A program made the translations under genes and the position numbers. From Paenibacillus sp. FSL H7-0331 (GTDB taxonomy: Bacteria > Bacillota > Bacilli > Paenibacillales > NBRC-103111), in assembly GCF_001956045.1 (NCBI RefSeq), contig NZ_MRTH01000028.1:1-64000 (forward strand): a DNA stretch of 64,000 nucleotides. The letters run 5' to 3'. Positions 35,358 through 43,654 of this stretch are shown piece after piece. The notes beneath the pieces are model-generated. The model had not been told where the DNA came from, did not search any database, and was given only the letters and a program-made list of their open reading frames with translations. The first letter of the stretch is position 1. Every line of letters starts with the position of its first letter.

Positions 35358-36319
35358 TGACTAAAGTGAATAAAATATTAGTAACGGCGACCAACTATTC
35401 CAAGCTGTGTGCAGAAGCGAAACAATTATTGGAGGATAACGGCTGTGAAATTATAGAGAATAGGCTGGGCCGCCCCTTCACGTTTGAGGAATTAAAGGAT
35501 ATCGTGCATGATATCGATGGCGTTGTCGCTGGTGTCGATACATGGGATGAGGCTGTGTTCCAGCTCGCTCCCAAGCTGAAGGTTATCGCAAGATTTGGCG
35601 TCGGCGTTGATAATATCGATCTGGAGAAGGCCAAGCAATACGGCATCAAGGTAACGAACGTACCAGGCGGAAATGCGAACGCGGTAGCGGAGCTAGCCAT
35701 TGGACTTATCCTTGGCGCCGTGCGAAATATTCCGGCATTGCAGCAGTCAGCAAGAAATGGAGTGTGGGACCGGTTTGTCGGAGCGGAGCTTAAAGGCAGA
35801 AAAATTGGTTTACTTGGATTTGGAAACATTGCCCAGATGGTTGCCAAGAAGCTGCAAGGCTTCGAAGTTGAGCTGTCAGCTTACGATAAATATCCAAATG
35901 CCGACAAAGCCCGAGAGCTTAATGTCACGCTAACTTCTTATGAGCATATTTTACGTGAATCCGACGTAGTGAGTATGCATTTACCAAGTCTCCAGGAAAC
36001 GCATCATTTCATGAATAATGAAACATTCGGGATGATGAAGGACGGTTCTTACTTTGTTAATACCGCAAGAGGAGCTGTTGTTAGCGAGAAGGCGTTGTAT
36101 GAGGCGCTGAGATCAGGAAAGCTTGCTGGAGCGGCTATTGATGTGTATGAGCAAGAACCGGTTTCAGCGGATAATCCATTATTTCAAATCAGCAATATCG
36201 TCACCACGCCGCATACGGCTGCCGAAACCTATGAAACGTACCATTTGGTTAGCTTGACGACGGCCCAAGCGATTCTCGATGTTTTCAATGACAAGCAGCC
36301 GGCCAACCTGCTCACGTAG
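35357..36319 (+). CDS. D-isomer-specific 2-hydroxyacid dehydrogenase
   Basis: A 320-residue NAD-dependent dehydrogenase. The Rossmann motif is GLLGFGNIAQMVA. Catalytic Arg is in NTARGAVV, Glu in the YEQEPV region and His in TTPHTAAET. It resembles phosphoglycerate dehydrogenase without the regulatory domain. In this operon it probably oxidises a 2-hydroxy sugar acid, or reduces a 2-keto acid, arising from the imported compound. Translationally coupled to the permease. Confidence 0.88.
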   Translation: MTKVNKILVTATNYSKLCAEAKQLLEDNGCEIIENRLGRPFTFEELKDIVHDIDGVVAGVDTWDEAVFQLAPKLKVIARFGVGVDNIDLEKAKQYGIKVTNVPGGNANAVAELAIGLILGAVRNIPALQQSARNGVWDRFVGAELKGRKIGLLGFGNIAQMVAKKLQGFEVELSAYDKYPNADKARELNVTLTSYEHILRESDVVSMHLPSLQETHHFMNNETFGMMKDGSYFVNTARGAVVSEKALYEALRSGKLAGAAIDVYEQEPVSADNPLFQISNIVTTPHTAAETYETYHLVSLTTAQAILDVFNDKQPANLLT

Positions 36320-36355
36320 CTTGCAGCAGCACATTTTATTACGAGATCGAGGCGG

Positions 36356-37651
36356 ATGCAGATGCAGATGTTGATGGACACAATTCTTCCCCGAATGATT
36401 CCGGTTGAACAGCATTTTGCACGTAAAAGGGTTGGGCATATACTGGAAGCTATACAGCAGCAATTTGCTTTAGAGGATATTCACCGTAAAATTGGCAGCG
36501 GCATGAAGGTCGCAGTGGCAGTTGGCAGCCGGGGCATTGCTGATTTGCAGCAGGTTGTAGCTGCTGTTATCGCTATGATTAAGCATTATGGAGGGAAGCC
36601 GTTTATCGTTCCCGCTATGGGCAGCCACGGTGGAGCCTCTGCCGAAGGCCAAATCGAGATATTGGCGGAATACGGAATTACGGAAGCTGAGGTTGGAGCG
36701 CCTGTTGTCAGCTCGATGGATACGGTTGAGGTAGGGATGACGAGTGGTGGTATCCCCTTGTACTTTGATCGGCATGCCTTTGAAGCGGATGCCGTCGTCA
36801 TGGTGGGACGAATTAAAGCCCATACCGATTTTAAGGGCTCTGTGGAAAGCGGGCTGCTCAAAATGGCAGCGATCGGTTTAGGCAAGCATAAGGGAGCAGC
36901 AGCTCTTCACAGCCAGGGCTTTGACTCTTTTGCAGCGTTGATTCCGGAAGCCGGCGCTATTTTGTTAGCGAAGACACCCATCGTATTAGGGGTTGCCATC
37001 CTTGAGAATGCGTATGACGAAATAGCAGATATCCAAATCCTCACCTCCGAAGAAATAGCTGCCAAGGAGCCGGAGCTGCTGGCTATAGCTAAAACCTATA
37101 TGCCGCGAATTCATTTGGACAAGATAGATGTGCTGATCATCGATGAGATAGGCAAGAACATCAGCGGAGCAGGAATGGACCCCAACATTACGGGCCGATT
37201 TGGCGGACCGATTCATCATCCTGTTGAAGCTCCGTCTATTCAAAAGGTGTTTGTCCGCGATTTAACCTATCAATCTCATGGAAATGCTACAGGAATTGGG
37301 TTGGCGGATATTACGACAAGACGACTGGTGGATAAGATTGATTTTAACAAAACTTATACGAATTGTATCACTTCAACCGTTCTGACAGGTGCCAAAATAC
37401 CGGTTACGATGCCTGCGGACCGTGATGCCTTGAATATTGCAATTCAAACGTGCAACAAGATTGTTCCGGGAAATGTTAAAATCGTTTGGATTAAAAATAC
37501 ATTATTTTTGCAGCATATCTACATCTCGGACACGTACGACGAGGCTTTGAGTGGCTGTTCCACGCTGTCTATTATGGGAGACGCTATACCATTTGAATTT
37601 GATGATTTGGGTAATCTGGCAGTACCGCCACTGTTTGTTGAGCACTCTTGA
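36356..37651 (+). CDS. LarA-family (DUF2088) racemase/epimerase-like protein
   Basis: A 431-residue protein resembling the lactate racemase LarA family in its N-terminal domain (KVAVAVGSRGIADLQQVV, MGSHGGAS, GRIKAHTDFKGSVESGL with candidate His and Lys at the position of the pincer-cofactor site). Family members racemise or epimerise 2-hydroxyacids with a nickel-pincer nucleotide made by LarB, LarC and LarE; none is here. Next to a 2-hydroxyacid dehydrogenase and sugar importer, C2 epimerisation of a sugar acid is a reasonable guess. The start lies among ATGs at 36356, 36362 and 36368 after GAGGCGG. Confidence 0.75.
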   Translation: MQMQMLMDTILPRMIPVEQHFARKRVGHILEAIQQQFALEDIHRKIGSGMKVAVAVGSRGIADLQQVVAAVIAMIKHYGGKPFIVPAMGSHGGASAEGQIEILAEYGITEAEVGAPVVSSMDTVEVGMTSGGIPLYFDRHAFEADAVVMVGRIKAHTDFKGSVESGLLKMAAIGLGKHKGAAALHSQGFDSFAALIPEAGAILLAKTPIVLGVAILENAYDEIADIQILTSEEIAAKEPELLAIAKTYMPRIHLDKIDVLIIDEIGKNISGAGMDPNITGRFGGPIHHPVEAPSIQKVFVRDLTYQSHGNATGIGLADITTRRLVDKIDFNKTYTNCITSTVLTGAKIPVTMPADRDALNIAIQTCNKIVPGNVKIVWIKNTLFLQHIYISDTYDEALSGCSTLSIMGDAIPFEFDDLGNLAVPPLFVEHS

Positions 37652-37706
37652 TCGACACAACGCTAGCAATGATAAAGATCATCTGATCATTAAGGAGATA
37701 GGACAA

Positions 37707-38615
37707 ATGAAACATTTATATGGTGTAACGACAGCTATGGTAACTCCGTTCGATGAGCAAGGCAATGTTCAGATCGATAAAGTGGAGGAGCTAACGGAAT
37801 TTTTAATTTCCAAGGGCGTTCATTGCTTGTACCCGCTCGGTACAACAGGGGAGATGTTGAGACTTTCGGTAGAGGAACGGAAAAAAGTTGCACAGGCCGT
37901 TGTCAAAAAGGCAAATCAACGTGTGACTGTCTATATTCATGTCGGTGCAATGAACGAAGAAGAGACCATTGCTCTGGCTAAGCATGCTTATGAGATTGGT
38001 GCGGACGGGATCGGCGTCGTTACACCTGTGTTTTTTGGAGCAAACGATAAAGAGCTGGAAACGTATTTCGTCAATGTTGCTTCCAGCGTACCGGATCATT
38101 TTCCTGTATATTTGTACAGCATTCCGCAATGTGCGGCGAATGATATTAAACCGGATGTGGCTCAGCGTGTGGCTGACCAATGTAAGAATGTGATAGGCAT
38201 CAAATACAGTTATCCCGACTTTTTAAGAGTGAACGAATATCTTACCGTTAATCAAGGTGATTTCTCGGTAGTGCCGGGTGCTGACCGCTTGTTTTTGCCT
38301 GCATTGGCTATGGGCTGTGAGGGCGTTGTATCAGGTGTGTCCTGCGTATACCCTGAACCATTTGTAGCCGTCTACAACGCCTATAAAGCAAATGATTTGG
38401 ATAAAGCAAGAAAGATGCAAAGGCTGGCTACCCAGTTTTGTGAAGCATTGAAGAGTGGAAGCAACATGTCCTACTTTAAAGAAGCTCTCAAGCTCAGAGG
38501 TGTCGATGCCGGATTGATGAAAGCACCTCAATTAAATATTACTTCGGCTGAGATTACTGAGCTGGAAGCAGTTTTAAAGAAACTTGAACAACAGGCAGCA
38601 GTGTTATTGGGGTAA
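37707..38615 (+). CDS. DapA-family class I aldolase/lyase
   Basis: A 302-residue TIM-barrel enzyme of the dihydrodipicolinate synthase/N-acetylneuraminate lyase family. The Schiff-base lysine is K166 in VIGIKYSYPDF and the catalytic tyrosine Y137 is in YLYSIPQ; the N-terminal GTTGEM motif binds the keto-acid carboxylate. Housekeeping DapA usually has YNVP, so this is more likely a catabolic aldolase for a 2-keto-3-deoxy acid. ATG 37707 follows TAAGGAGAT; the longer frame overlaps the previous gene. Last gene of the sugar-acid operon. Confidence 0.88.
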   Translation: MKHLYGVTTAMVTPFDEQGNVQIDKVEELTEFLISKGVHCLYPLGTTGEMLRLSVEERKKVAQAVVKKANQRVTVYIHVGAMNEEETIALAKHAYEIGADGIGVVTPVFFGANDKELETYFVNVASSVPDHFPVYLYSIPQCAANDIKPDVAQRVADQCKNVIGIKYSYPDFLRVNEYLTVNQGDFSVVPGADRLFLPALAMGCEGVVSGVSCVYPEPFVAVYNAYKANDLDKARKMQRLATQFCEALKSGSNMSYFKEALKLRGVDAGLMKAPQLNITSAEITELEAVLKKLEQQAAVLLG

Positions 38616-38631
38616 TTATTGCATGAAAAGC

Positions 38632-38655
38632 AGAGCACCCGGAGAGGTGCTCTTT
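38632..38655 (+). terminator. First hairpin after the sugar-acid operon
   Basis: AGAGCACC and GGTGCTCT form an 8-bp stem followed by TTG. Confidence 0.6.
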
Positions 38656-38663
38656 GTATGATG

Positions 38664-38691
38664 AGGTCAACCGGGAACGTCGGTTGGCCTT
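38664..38691 (+). terminator. Second terminator after the sugar-acid operon
   Basis: AGGTCAACC and GGTTGGCCT pair with one wobble and are followed by TTTTT. The stronger of two tandem hairpins. Confidence 0.75.
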
Positions 38692-38749
38692 TTTGATGTA
38701 TTGTGTTCTAAGGTACGCATCTTCTGGCATGTTGTTTGCAGATACATCA

Positions 38750-40141
38750 TCAGCGTCTATGCACTTGCAGCCCAAGCTGCTCCATATCCTCGAAAAAGCG
38801 TGGATACGTCTTGGATACACAACCGGGGTCCAGTAGACGGATACCGCCGATGCGAGAGCCGATCAGGGTAAGCGACATCGCCATACGATGATCATCATAG
38901 GTTGGCAGTACAGCAGGCTGCGGGTTGCCGGGATAGATTGTCATTCCGTCAGGGTGCTCAACGACCTGAATCCCCAGACGGCCAAGTGATTCGCACATGG
39001 CCTGTATGCGGTCGCATTCATGTGCTCGTATATGACCAACCTCCGTAATCGTAATCGGTGCATCGGCAAAGATAGCCATGGCTGCCAAAGTCATCGTCTG
39101 ATCCGACATTTCCTTCATACTGATCGTAAAACCACCCTTTAATTGCTGTGCTCCCCATAGCTCAATACCGGCGGCACTCTTCTGAATACGGCAGCCCATT
39201 TGTTCAAAAACCTCCAGCATACCGAGATCCGGTTGGTTTGTTTGGTCTGGAAGATTGGTAATTCTCACATGACCACCGGTTAGTGCGGCGTAGGCCAGCG
39301 CGTAGCAGCTGGTTGATGCATCGGCTTCGAGTGTCAGCGTCTGGGCTGCGTACACCTGGGGCAAAATTTCGTATTCATTCAATCGTTCATGGTGCGTTAC
39401 GGTAACACCAAATTGCTTCATCAGGCTTATCGTTAAACTCACATATGCGTGCTGGACGATGGTGTCAGTGATTCTGATTCGTGTGGCTTGCCTCGCATAT
39501 GGACTAGCAAGCAGCAATCCGCTTATGAATTGACTGGAAACAGACCCGGATACATGTACATTGCCCCCACGAAGTCCATGTGCCTGAATTTCTATAGGCA
39601 GCTGCCCATCAAGAGCCTTATATTCGATGCTTGCACCTAACTGCTGAAGGGCTTCAATCAATGGCCGAATCGGACGTTCGCTTAGACGTTGGCTGCCTTC
39701 AACCAACCAACTGCCCGCTGCACTTGCCGCCAAAGCACCTGGCAGGAAACGGGCTGCTGTGCCAGCCGCACCCAAATACAGCCTTCCGCTCTGATTTGGC
39801 CACTGGCCTCCAGTTCCTTCAATGGTTACCGTGCTTCCATCGACCTCAAGCTTCACGCCCAGCCTTTGCAAAGCATCCAGACACCAGTAAGAATCATCAC
39901 TGCGAAGAATATGTCCGATTGTGGATGTGCCTTCTGCTAATGCAGCTATAAGGAGTGCACGATTCGTGCAGCTTTTGCTGCCGGGAATGGCGATGGCGCC
40001 ATCTTGTACATGAAGGGGAGGATAAATCTCGACTTCCTTCGTATCTGACAGAGCGGCCCATGGAGAGCGGGCTTGAAGATCGGGGGTGAAACTGTGTTTA
40101 GAATCGTTCTTGCCATCATTTGGCGACTGGTTAGCAGACAT
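38750..40141 (-). CDS. aroA: EPSP synthase (3-phosphoshikimate 1-carboxyvinyltransferase) with atypical loop
   Basis: A 463-residue enzyme making EPSP from shikimate-3-phosphate and PEP. Active-site residues are visible: K56/S57/R61 in GSKSCTNR, SSQF, DLGMLEVF, DDHRMAMSL and KTYPRFF. The loop normally LGNAGTAMRPL is LGAAGTAARFL: A125, A130 and F132 replace the E. coli N94, M99 and P101. Changes at P101 are known to affect glyphosate binding. There is an N-terminal extension of about 35 residues. It stands alone, outside any shikimate operon, and is divergent from a LysR regulator, suggesting a conditional paralogue. AAGGAGTGA precedes the start. Confidence 0.88.
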   Translation of the reverse strand: MSANQSPNDGKNDSKHSFTPDLQARSPWAALSDTKEVEIYPPLHVQDGAIAIPGSKSCTNRALLIAALAEGTSTIGHILRSDDSYWCLDALQRLGVKLEVDGSTVTIEGTGGQWPNQSGRLYLGAAGTAARFLPGALAASAAGSWLVEGSQRLSERPIRPLIEALQQLGASIEYKALDGQLPIEIQAHGLRGGNVHVSGSVSSQFISGLLLASPYARQATRIRITDTIVQHAYVSLTISLMKQFGVTVTHHERLNEYEILPQVYAAQTLTLEADASTSCYALAYAALTGGHVRITNLPDQTNQPDLGMLEVFEQMGCRIQKSAAGIELWGAQQLKGGFTISMKEMSDQTMTLAAMAIFADAPITITEVGHIRAHECDRIQAMCESLGRLGIQVVEHPDGMTIYPGNPQPAVLPTYDDHRMAMSLTLIGSRIGGIRLLDPGCVSKTYPRFFEDMEQLGLQVHRR

Positions 40142-40251
40142 CAGCTTGTCACTCCTTGTTTACGAATTTGGATGTTTTCTCTATTATAAGGAATAGATAG
40201 ACATACAAAAAATTGTTATCTTCTATACTTCACATAGAGAGGTGCTATGTC

Positions 40252-41175
40252 ATGAGCTCGATGGACTACTATAAGGTGTTCTATCACACCGTGAAGGAAG
40301 GCAGCATAACCGGAGCCGCGCAGCAGCTTTACATTACGCAGCCAAGTGCCAGCTACGCTATCAAACAGCTGGAGGAGCAGTTGGGCGTACGTCTGCTGCT
40401 GCGCAAGGCCAAAGGAATTGAAATGACGGAAGAGGGTAGGGTGCTGTTTCAATTCGTGGAGCAGGCTTACGGGCTGCTTGTTGCCGGAGAGCGGAAAATC
40501 AGCGAGATGAAAACCTATATAGCGGGGACGATTCGTCTCGGTGCCAGCGACTCGCTCTGCAAATATTTCCTCTTTCCTTTTCTCGATAAATTTCACAAGG
40601 CGCATCCGAGCATACGCATCTGCTTATCTCACGGAAAAACGGAGTCCATCCTACAGCGTCTGCGGGATGGGGAGATCGATTGCGGAATTGCCCATCTGCC
40701 GGTCGATGACCGGCTTCTTGTGCAAACGACGAAGCCGATCCAGGACTGCTTCATAGCGGGGCCTGAATATGCAGCGCTTGCCCAAGCACCGATTACGCTT
40801 CAGGTGTTGAGCAAGCAGCCTTTTGTTATGTTGTCGGCACACAGTCGGACACGTACATTTTTTCATGCGCTGCTGCAAACCTATGGGTTGGATGTCGTAC
40901 CGGATATTGAGCTCGGGAGCGTTGATTTACTGATCGATTTTGTCCGTAAGGGGATGGGCATTTCCTTTATAACCAAGGAGTTTGTAGGCGATGATTTGGC
41001 GGCAGGTACGCTGGTCGAGCTCAAGCTTGTAGAGCCGATCCCTTCCCGCTCGATCGGGGTCGTTACGATACCGGATGGGGCCTTGTCGCAAGCAGCGGCT
41101 TTTTTTGTAAAGGAGCTTGTCGCTCATATGGAGCAGAATGAAATGGAGGCGCATCCAATAGATCGTATGGTATGA
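40252..41175 (+). CDS. LysR-family regulator adjacent to the aroA paralogue
   Basis: About 307 residues. The winged helix (YYKVFYHTVKEGSITGAAQQ, ITQPSASYAIKQLEEQLG) is followed by an effector domain beginning IRLGASDSLCKYFLFPFLDK, closely matching the LysR at 27.6 kb (ITIGASDTLC). ATG 40252 follows GAGAGGTG. The 110-base divergent region contains ATAGATA and TATCTTCTAT as possible half-sites. The stop overlaps an ATG of the downstream MFS frame, so lysR and the exporter are probably co-transcribed. Confidence 0.87.
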   Translation: MSSMDYYKVFYHTVKEGSITGAAQQLYITQPSASYAIKQLEEQLGVRLLLRKAKGIEMTEEGRVLFQFVEQAYGLLVAGERKISEMKTYIAGTIRLGASDSLCKYFLFPFLDKFHKAHPSIRICLSHGKTESILQRLRDGEIDCGIAHLPVDDRLLVQTTKPIQDCFIAGPEYAALAQAPITLQVLSKQPFVMLSAHSRTRTFFHALLQTYGLDVVPDIELGSVDLLIDFVRKGMGISFITKEFVGDDLAAGTLVELKLVEPIPSRSIGVVTIPDGALSQAAAFFVKELVAHMEQNEMEAHPIDRMV

Positions 41176-41252
41176 TAACAGGAAGCTTTGCTGATCGGAT
41201 TTTCGTTAGGCTGTACGTTTTGTATCTGATTGTAGACCGGGGAATGATGGTT

Positions 41253-42563
41253 ATGGGTAATCCTATGATGTCCAGAGACAGGGGCAGGCTTCTTGCCGGA
41301 GTGGGTTTACTGTCGATCTTTACTTCGTCTTTTGTATACATGCTGGGTGTCCACATGCTGCGGCCGATCATGGCGCTATATTTTGATAGTGTCGGATATG
41401 CTGCGGTGATGATTGGTTTGTTTGCTTCGCTGAATGCATTTATTCCGATTATGTTCGGGATGCCCATTGGCAGCTGGATTGATCGTATGGGCACCCGGCG
41501 AGCTGTCGTAATAGGCTGTTTGCTCGGTTTGCTTAGCGGAGTCGCTTTTATGGTCGGCAGCTCGCAGGGAATGATCCTGATCGTACTGCTCGGACAAGTC
41601 ATCAACGGGGTCAGTGGGATGTTTGCCTGGGGAGCGCTGCAGGTAGCCGCTTCGCTTGCAGCCAATCAACAGCACAATCCCAATAAAAGTAATCATGTGA
41701 TTTCCAATTTTTCTTTCGTTAACTCGATGGGACAGCTGGCGGGTCCGGCGGTCGGTGGGGTGGTATCGGATTGGGGAAGCTTCCAGCTGGTATTTTACCT
41801 GTTTGTCGGATTGAATCTGCTGGGACTGGTTTTGTCGATGGCTTTGCCTGCAGGCTCATACACGAGTCGTATGGACAAGCTGCTCGCTCAAGAGCCTGTG
41901 CAGGGGGAAGCAGCTTTAGAGTCCAAGCAGAAATCGAAACCAAGCTCCGAATCCGGACAAGTCAAAAAAGAACCACTCTGGAAAAGCTATGGAACGGGAT
42001 ATGCGATGATGCGCACCAATAAGCCGTTTGCTGTCGCTATTTTGTTAAATGGTATTCTGTTTATGCTCATCGATGTGCGGACTACATTTTTTCCATTATT
42101 TCTGGTCAATAGGGGACTGACACATACTGAAATCGGCAGCATGCTGTCCGTGGCTGCTTTGGCTGCACTTATCGTTCGGCCATTGGCCGGGTATATGATG
42201 AATCGACTTGGCTATCATAGAATTATGATGATCAGTATTTTTAGCGGAGCTGGCTGCTTACTGGCACTACTGCTGAATACCGGGTATGGGCTGCTTGCTG
42301 CTAATGTGTTTATTTGGGGAGTTTGTACGAGCGTCAATCAACCTGTTGCACTCATGATGGTGTCACAAACCGTGAAGCCAAGCGAACGTGGCTTGGGGAT
42401 GAGTATCCGCACCATGTCCAACCGAATCGTGCAATTAACGAATCCGCTGCTGTTTGGTATGATGACGACGGTTATTGGTCTTGCTGGCGGCTTCGGTGTC
42501 ATGGGAGTCCTGCTGCTGGGCTTCGGCGTGCTGTATCATAGGCAGAGCAAGGCAAAGTCTTAG
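41253..42563 (+). CDS. MFS transporter, probable drug/metabolite exporter
   Basis: About 436 residues with 12 predicted membrane helices and the MFS loop motif GSWIDRMGTRRAVVIG between helices 2 and 3; a similar motif (GYMMNRLGYHR) lies in the second half. A charged loop (KQKSKPSSESGQVKKE) separates the halves. The start is uncertain: ATG 41253 has GGGGA nine bases upstream, while ATG 41172 overlaps the LysR stop. Its place behind a LysR gene opposite the aroA paralogue suggests export of a related inhibitor or metabolite. Confidence 0.8.
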   Translation: MGNPMMSRDRGRLLAGVGLLSIFTSSFVYMLGVHMLRPIMALYFDSVGYAAVMIGLFASLNAFIPIMFGMPIGSWIDRMGTRRAVVIGCLLGLLSGVAFMVGSSQGMILIVLLGQVINGVSGMFAWGALQVAASLAANQQHNPNKSNHVISNFSFVNSMGQLAGPAVGGVVSDWGSFQLVFYLFVGLNLLGLVLSMALPAGSYTSRMDKLLAQEPVQGEAALESKQKSKPSSESGQVKKEPLWKSYGTGYAMMRTNKPFAVAILLNGILFMLIDVRTTFFPLFLVNRGLTHTEIGSMLSVAALAALIVRPLAGYMMNRLGYHRIMMISIFSGAGCLLALLLNTGYGLLAANVFIWGVCTSVNQPVALMMVSQTVKPSERGLGMSIRTMSNRIVQLTNPLLFGMMTTVIGLAGGFGVMGVLLLGFGVLYHRQSKAKS

Positions 42564-42609
42564 ACAGGGTACCGGATTAGGCATAACCCCGGGATAAATA
42601 AATTGCGGT

Positions 42610-43485
42610 TCAACAGGTGGAGTCCCGGTATTGCCTTGGGGTGACACCTGTTTTGCTTTTAAACAAACGATTAAAAAACTTCATATCCTGATATCCGGCA
42701 CGAGAAGCGATGTCACTTACCTTAAAGGTGGTTTCCCTGAGAAGAAAACATGCCTCGCGAATACGCAGATGCTGGAGCAGACCGACAAAGGTCATTCCTG
42801 TCCGGGCTTTGATCAGCCGTGACAAGTGGCGTTCACTGACCTTAATCGCTGAAGCAACCATGGAGGCCGTCAGAGGATGAGCAAAATCACGTTCCATCAT
42901 GACCAAAGCTTGATCGAAGGGTTCATTTCCGGCACTTAGGGCCGGTAAACTTGCGGGATTGGACATCGGTCGTGCTGTATGGAACAGTAAACCGTTCAGC
43001 TGGAGCATCCCTCCATATACAATGAGCTGCCAGCCGGGCTTTTTGGCGGAGAAAGCTTGATGAAGAAAGCTGAAAATCCGCTCGAATTCATCTCTTTCCT
43101 CACGATGCCGCAGCCAGCTGTCTCCGTTCATGCTGTCCAGCATTCCACTTCCCGGTTCCCACGGCAGGATGTTTTGCATATGACTTACGGCTTCCTGGGT
43201 AAATAGGCAGTTATAGACGATCAGCTTGGTTTTGGCGGTCGGTGATTCGGGACGGAATACATGAGAAACCCCAATTGGAATAAAGGTCACATCCCCTTTA
43301 CGTACCGGAAAGCACTGCCCTCCTATAAAATGAAAACCGGATCCTTCCCCGACGTAACAAATTTCATAGAAATCATGCGAATGCACCCCAAGATGGAACG
43401 ATTCCGCGACCCGATTCACATAGATAGGAAAGCTTTTGTCAAAAAATTGCTCACCTCGGGTGACAAAAACGGCTTGCTGAACCAT
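42610..43485 (-). CDS. AraC-family regulator with cupin sensor
   Basis: A 291-residue regulator. The N-terminal cupin-like ligand domain (HLGVHSHDFYEICYVGEGSG, FPVRKGDVTFIPIGVSHVF) is followed by two helix-turn-helices (MVASAIKVSERHLSRLIK, VSDIASRAGYQDMKFFNRLF). It is divergent from the GH78 gene and probably activates it in response to rhamnose or a rhamnoside. AAGGAGG lies ten bases before the start. Confidence 0.88.
   Translation of the reverse strand: MVQQAVFVTRGEQFFDKSFPIYVNRVAESFHLGVHSHDFYEICYVGEGSGFHFIGGQCFPVRKGDVTFIPIGVSHVFRPESPTAKTKLIVYNCLFTQEAVSHMQNILPWEPGSGMLDSMNGDSWLRHREERDEFERIFSFLHQAFSAKKPGWQLIVYGGMLQLNGLLFHTARPMSNPASLPALSAGNEPFDQALVMMERDFAHPLTASMVASAIKVSERHLSRLIKARTGMTFVGLLQHLRIREACFLLRETTFKVSDIASRAGYQDMKFFNRLFKSKTGVTPRQYRDSTC
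42612..42658 (+). terminator. Terminator of the MFS gene inside the opposing AraC gene
   Basis: AACAGGTG (42612-42619) and CACCTGTT (42645-42652), with inner CCC/GGG pairing, followed by TTGCTTTT. It overlaps the 3' end of the convergent AraC gene. Confidence 0.65.
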
Positions 43486-43588
43486 ACTCCATGACCTCCT
43501 TGTAAAAATACCCCTATTAAATGTCCGTATAGACCCTAATACTCCATTGCGATCATATTAAAATAAGAATAGACAGTAGTCAAGCATC

Positions 43589-43605
43589 CACTTACGAAGT
43601 AAGTG
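43589..43605. promoter_or_regulatory. Perfect dyad between AraC and rhamnosidase genes
   Basis: CACTTAC-GAA-GTAAGTG lies about 50 bases before the GH78 start and about 100 before the AraC start. Likely an operator. TTTTT follows, so a small terminator is an alternative. Confidence 0.5.
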
Positions 43606-43654
43606 TTTTTATGAACGTTTTATATGATCAGAGGAAATCTAAGGAGGACAATAC

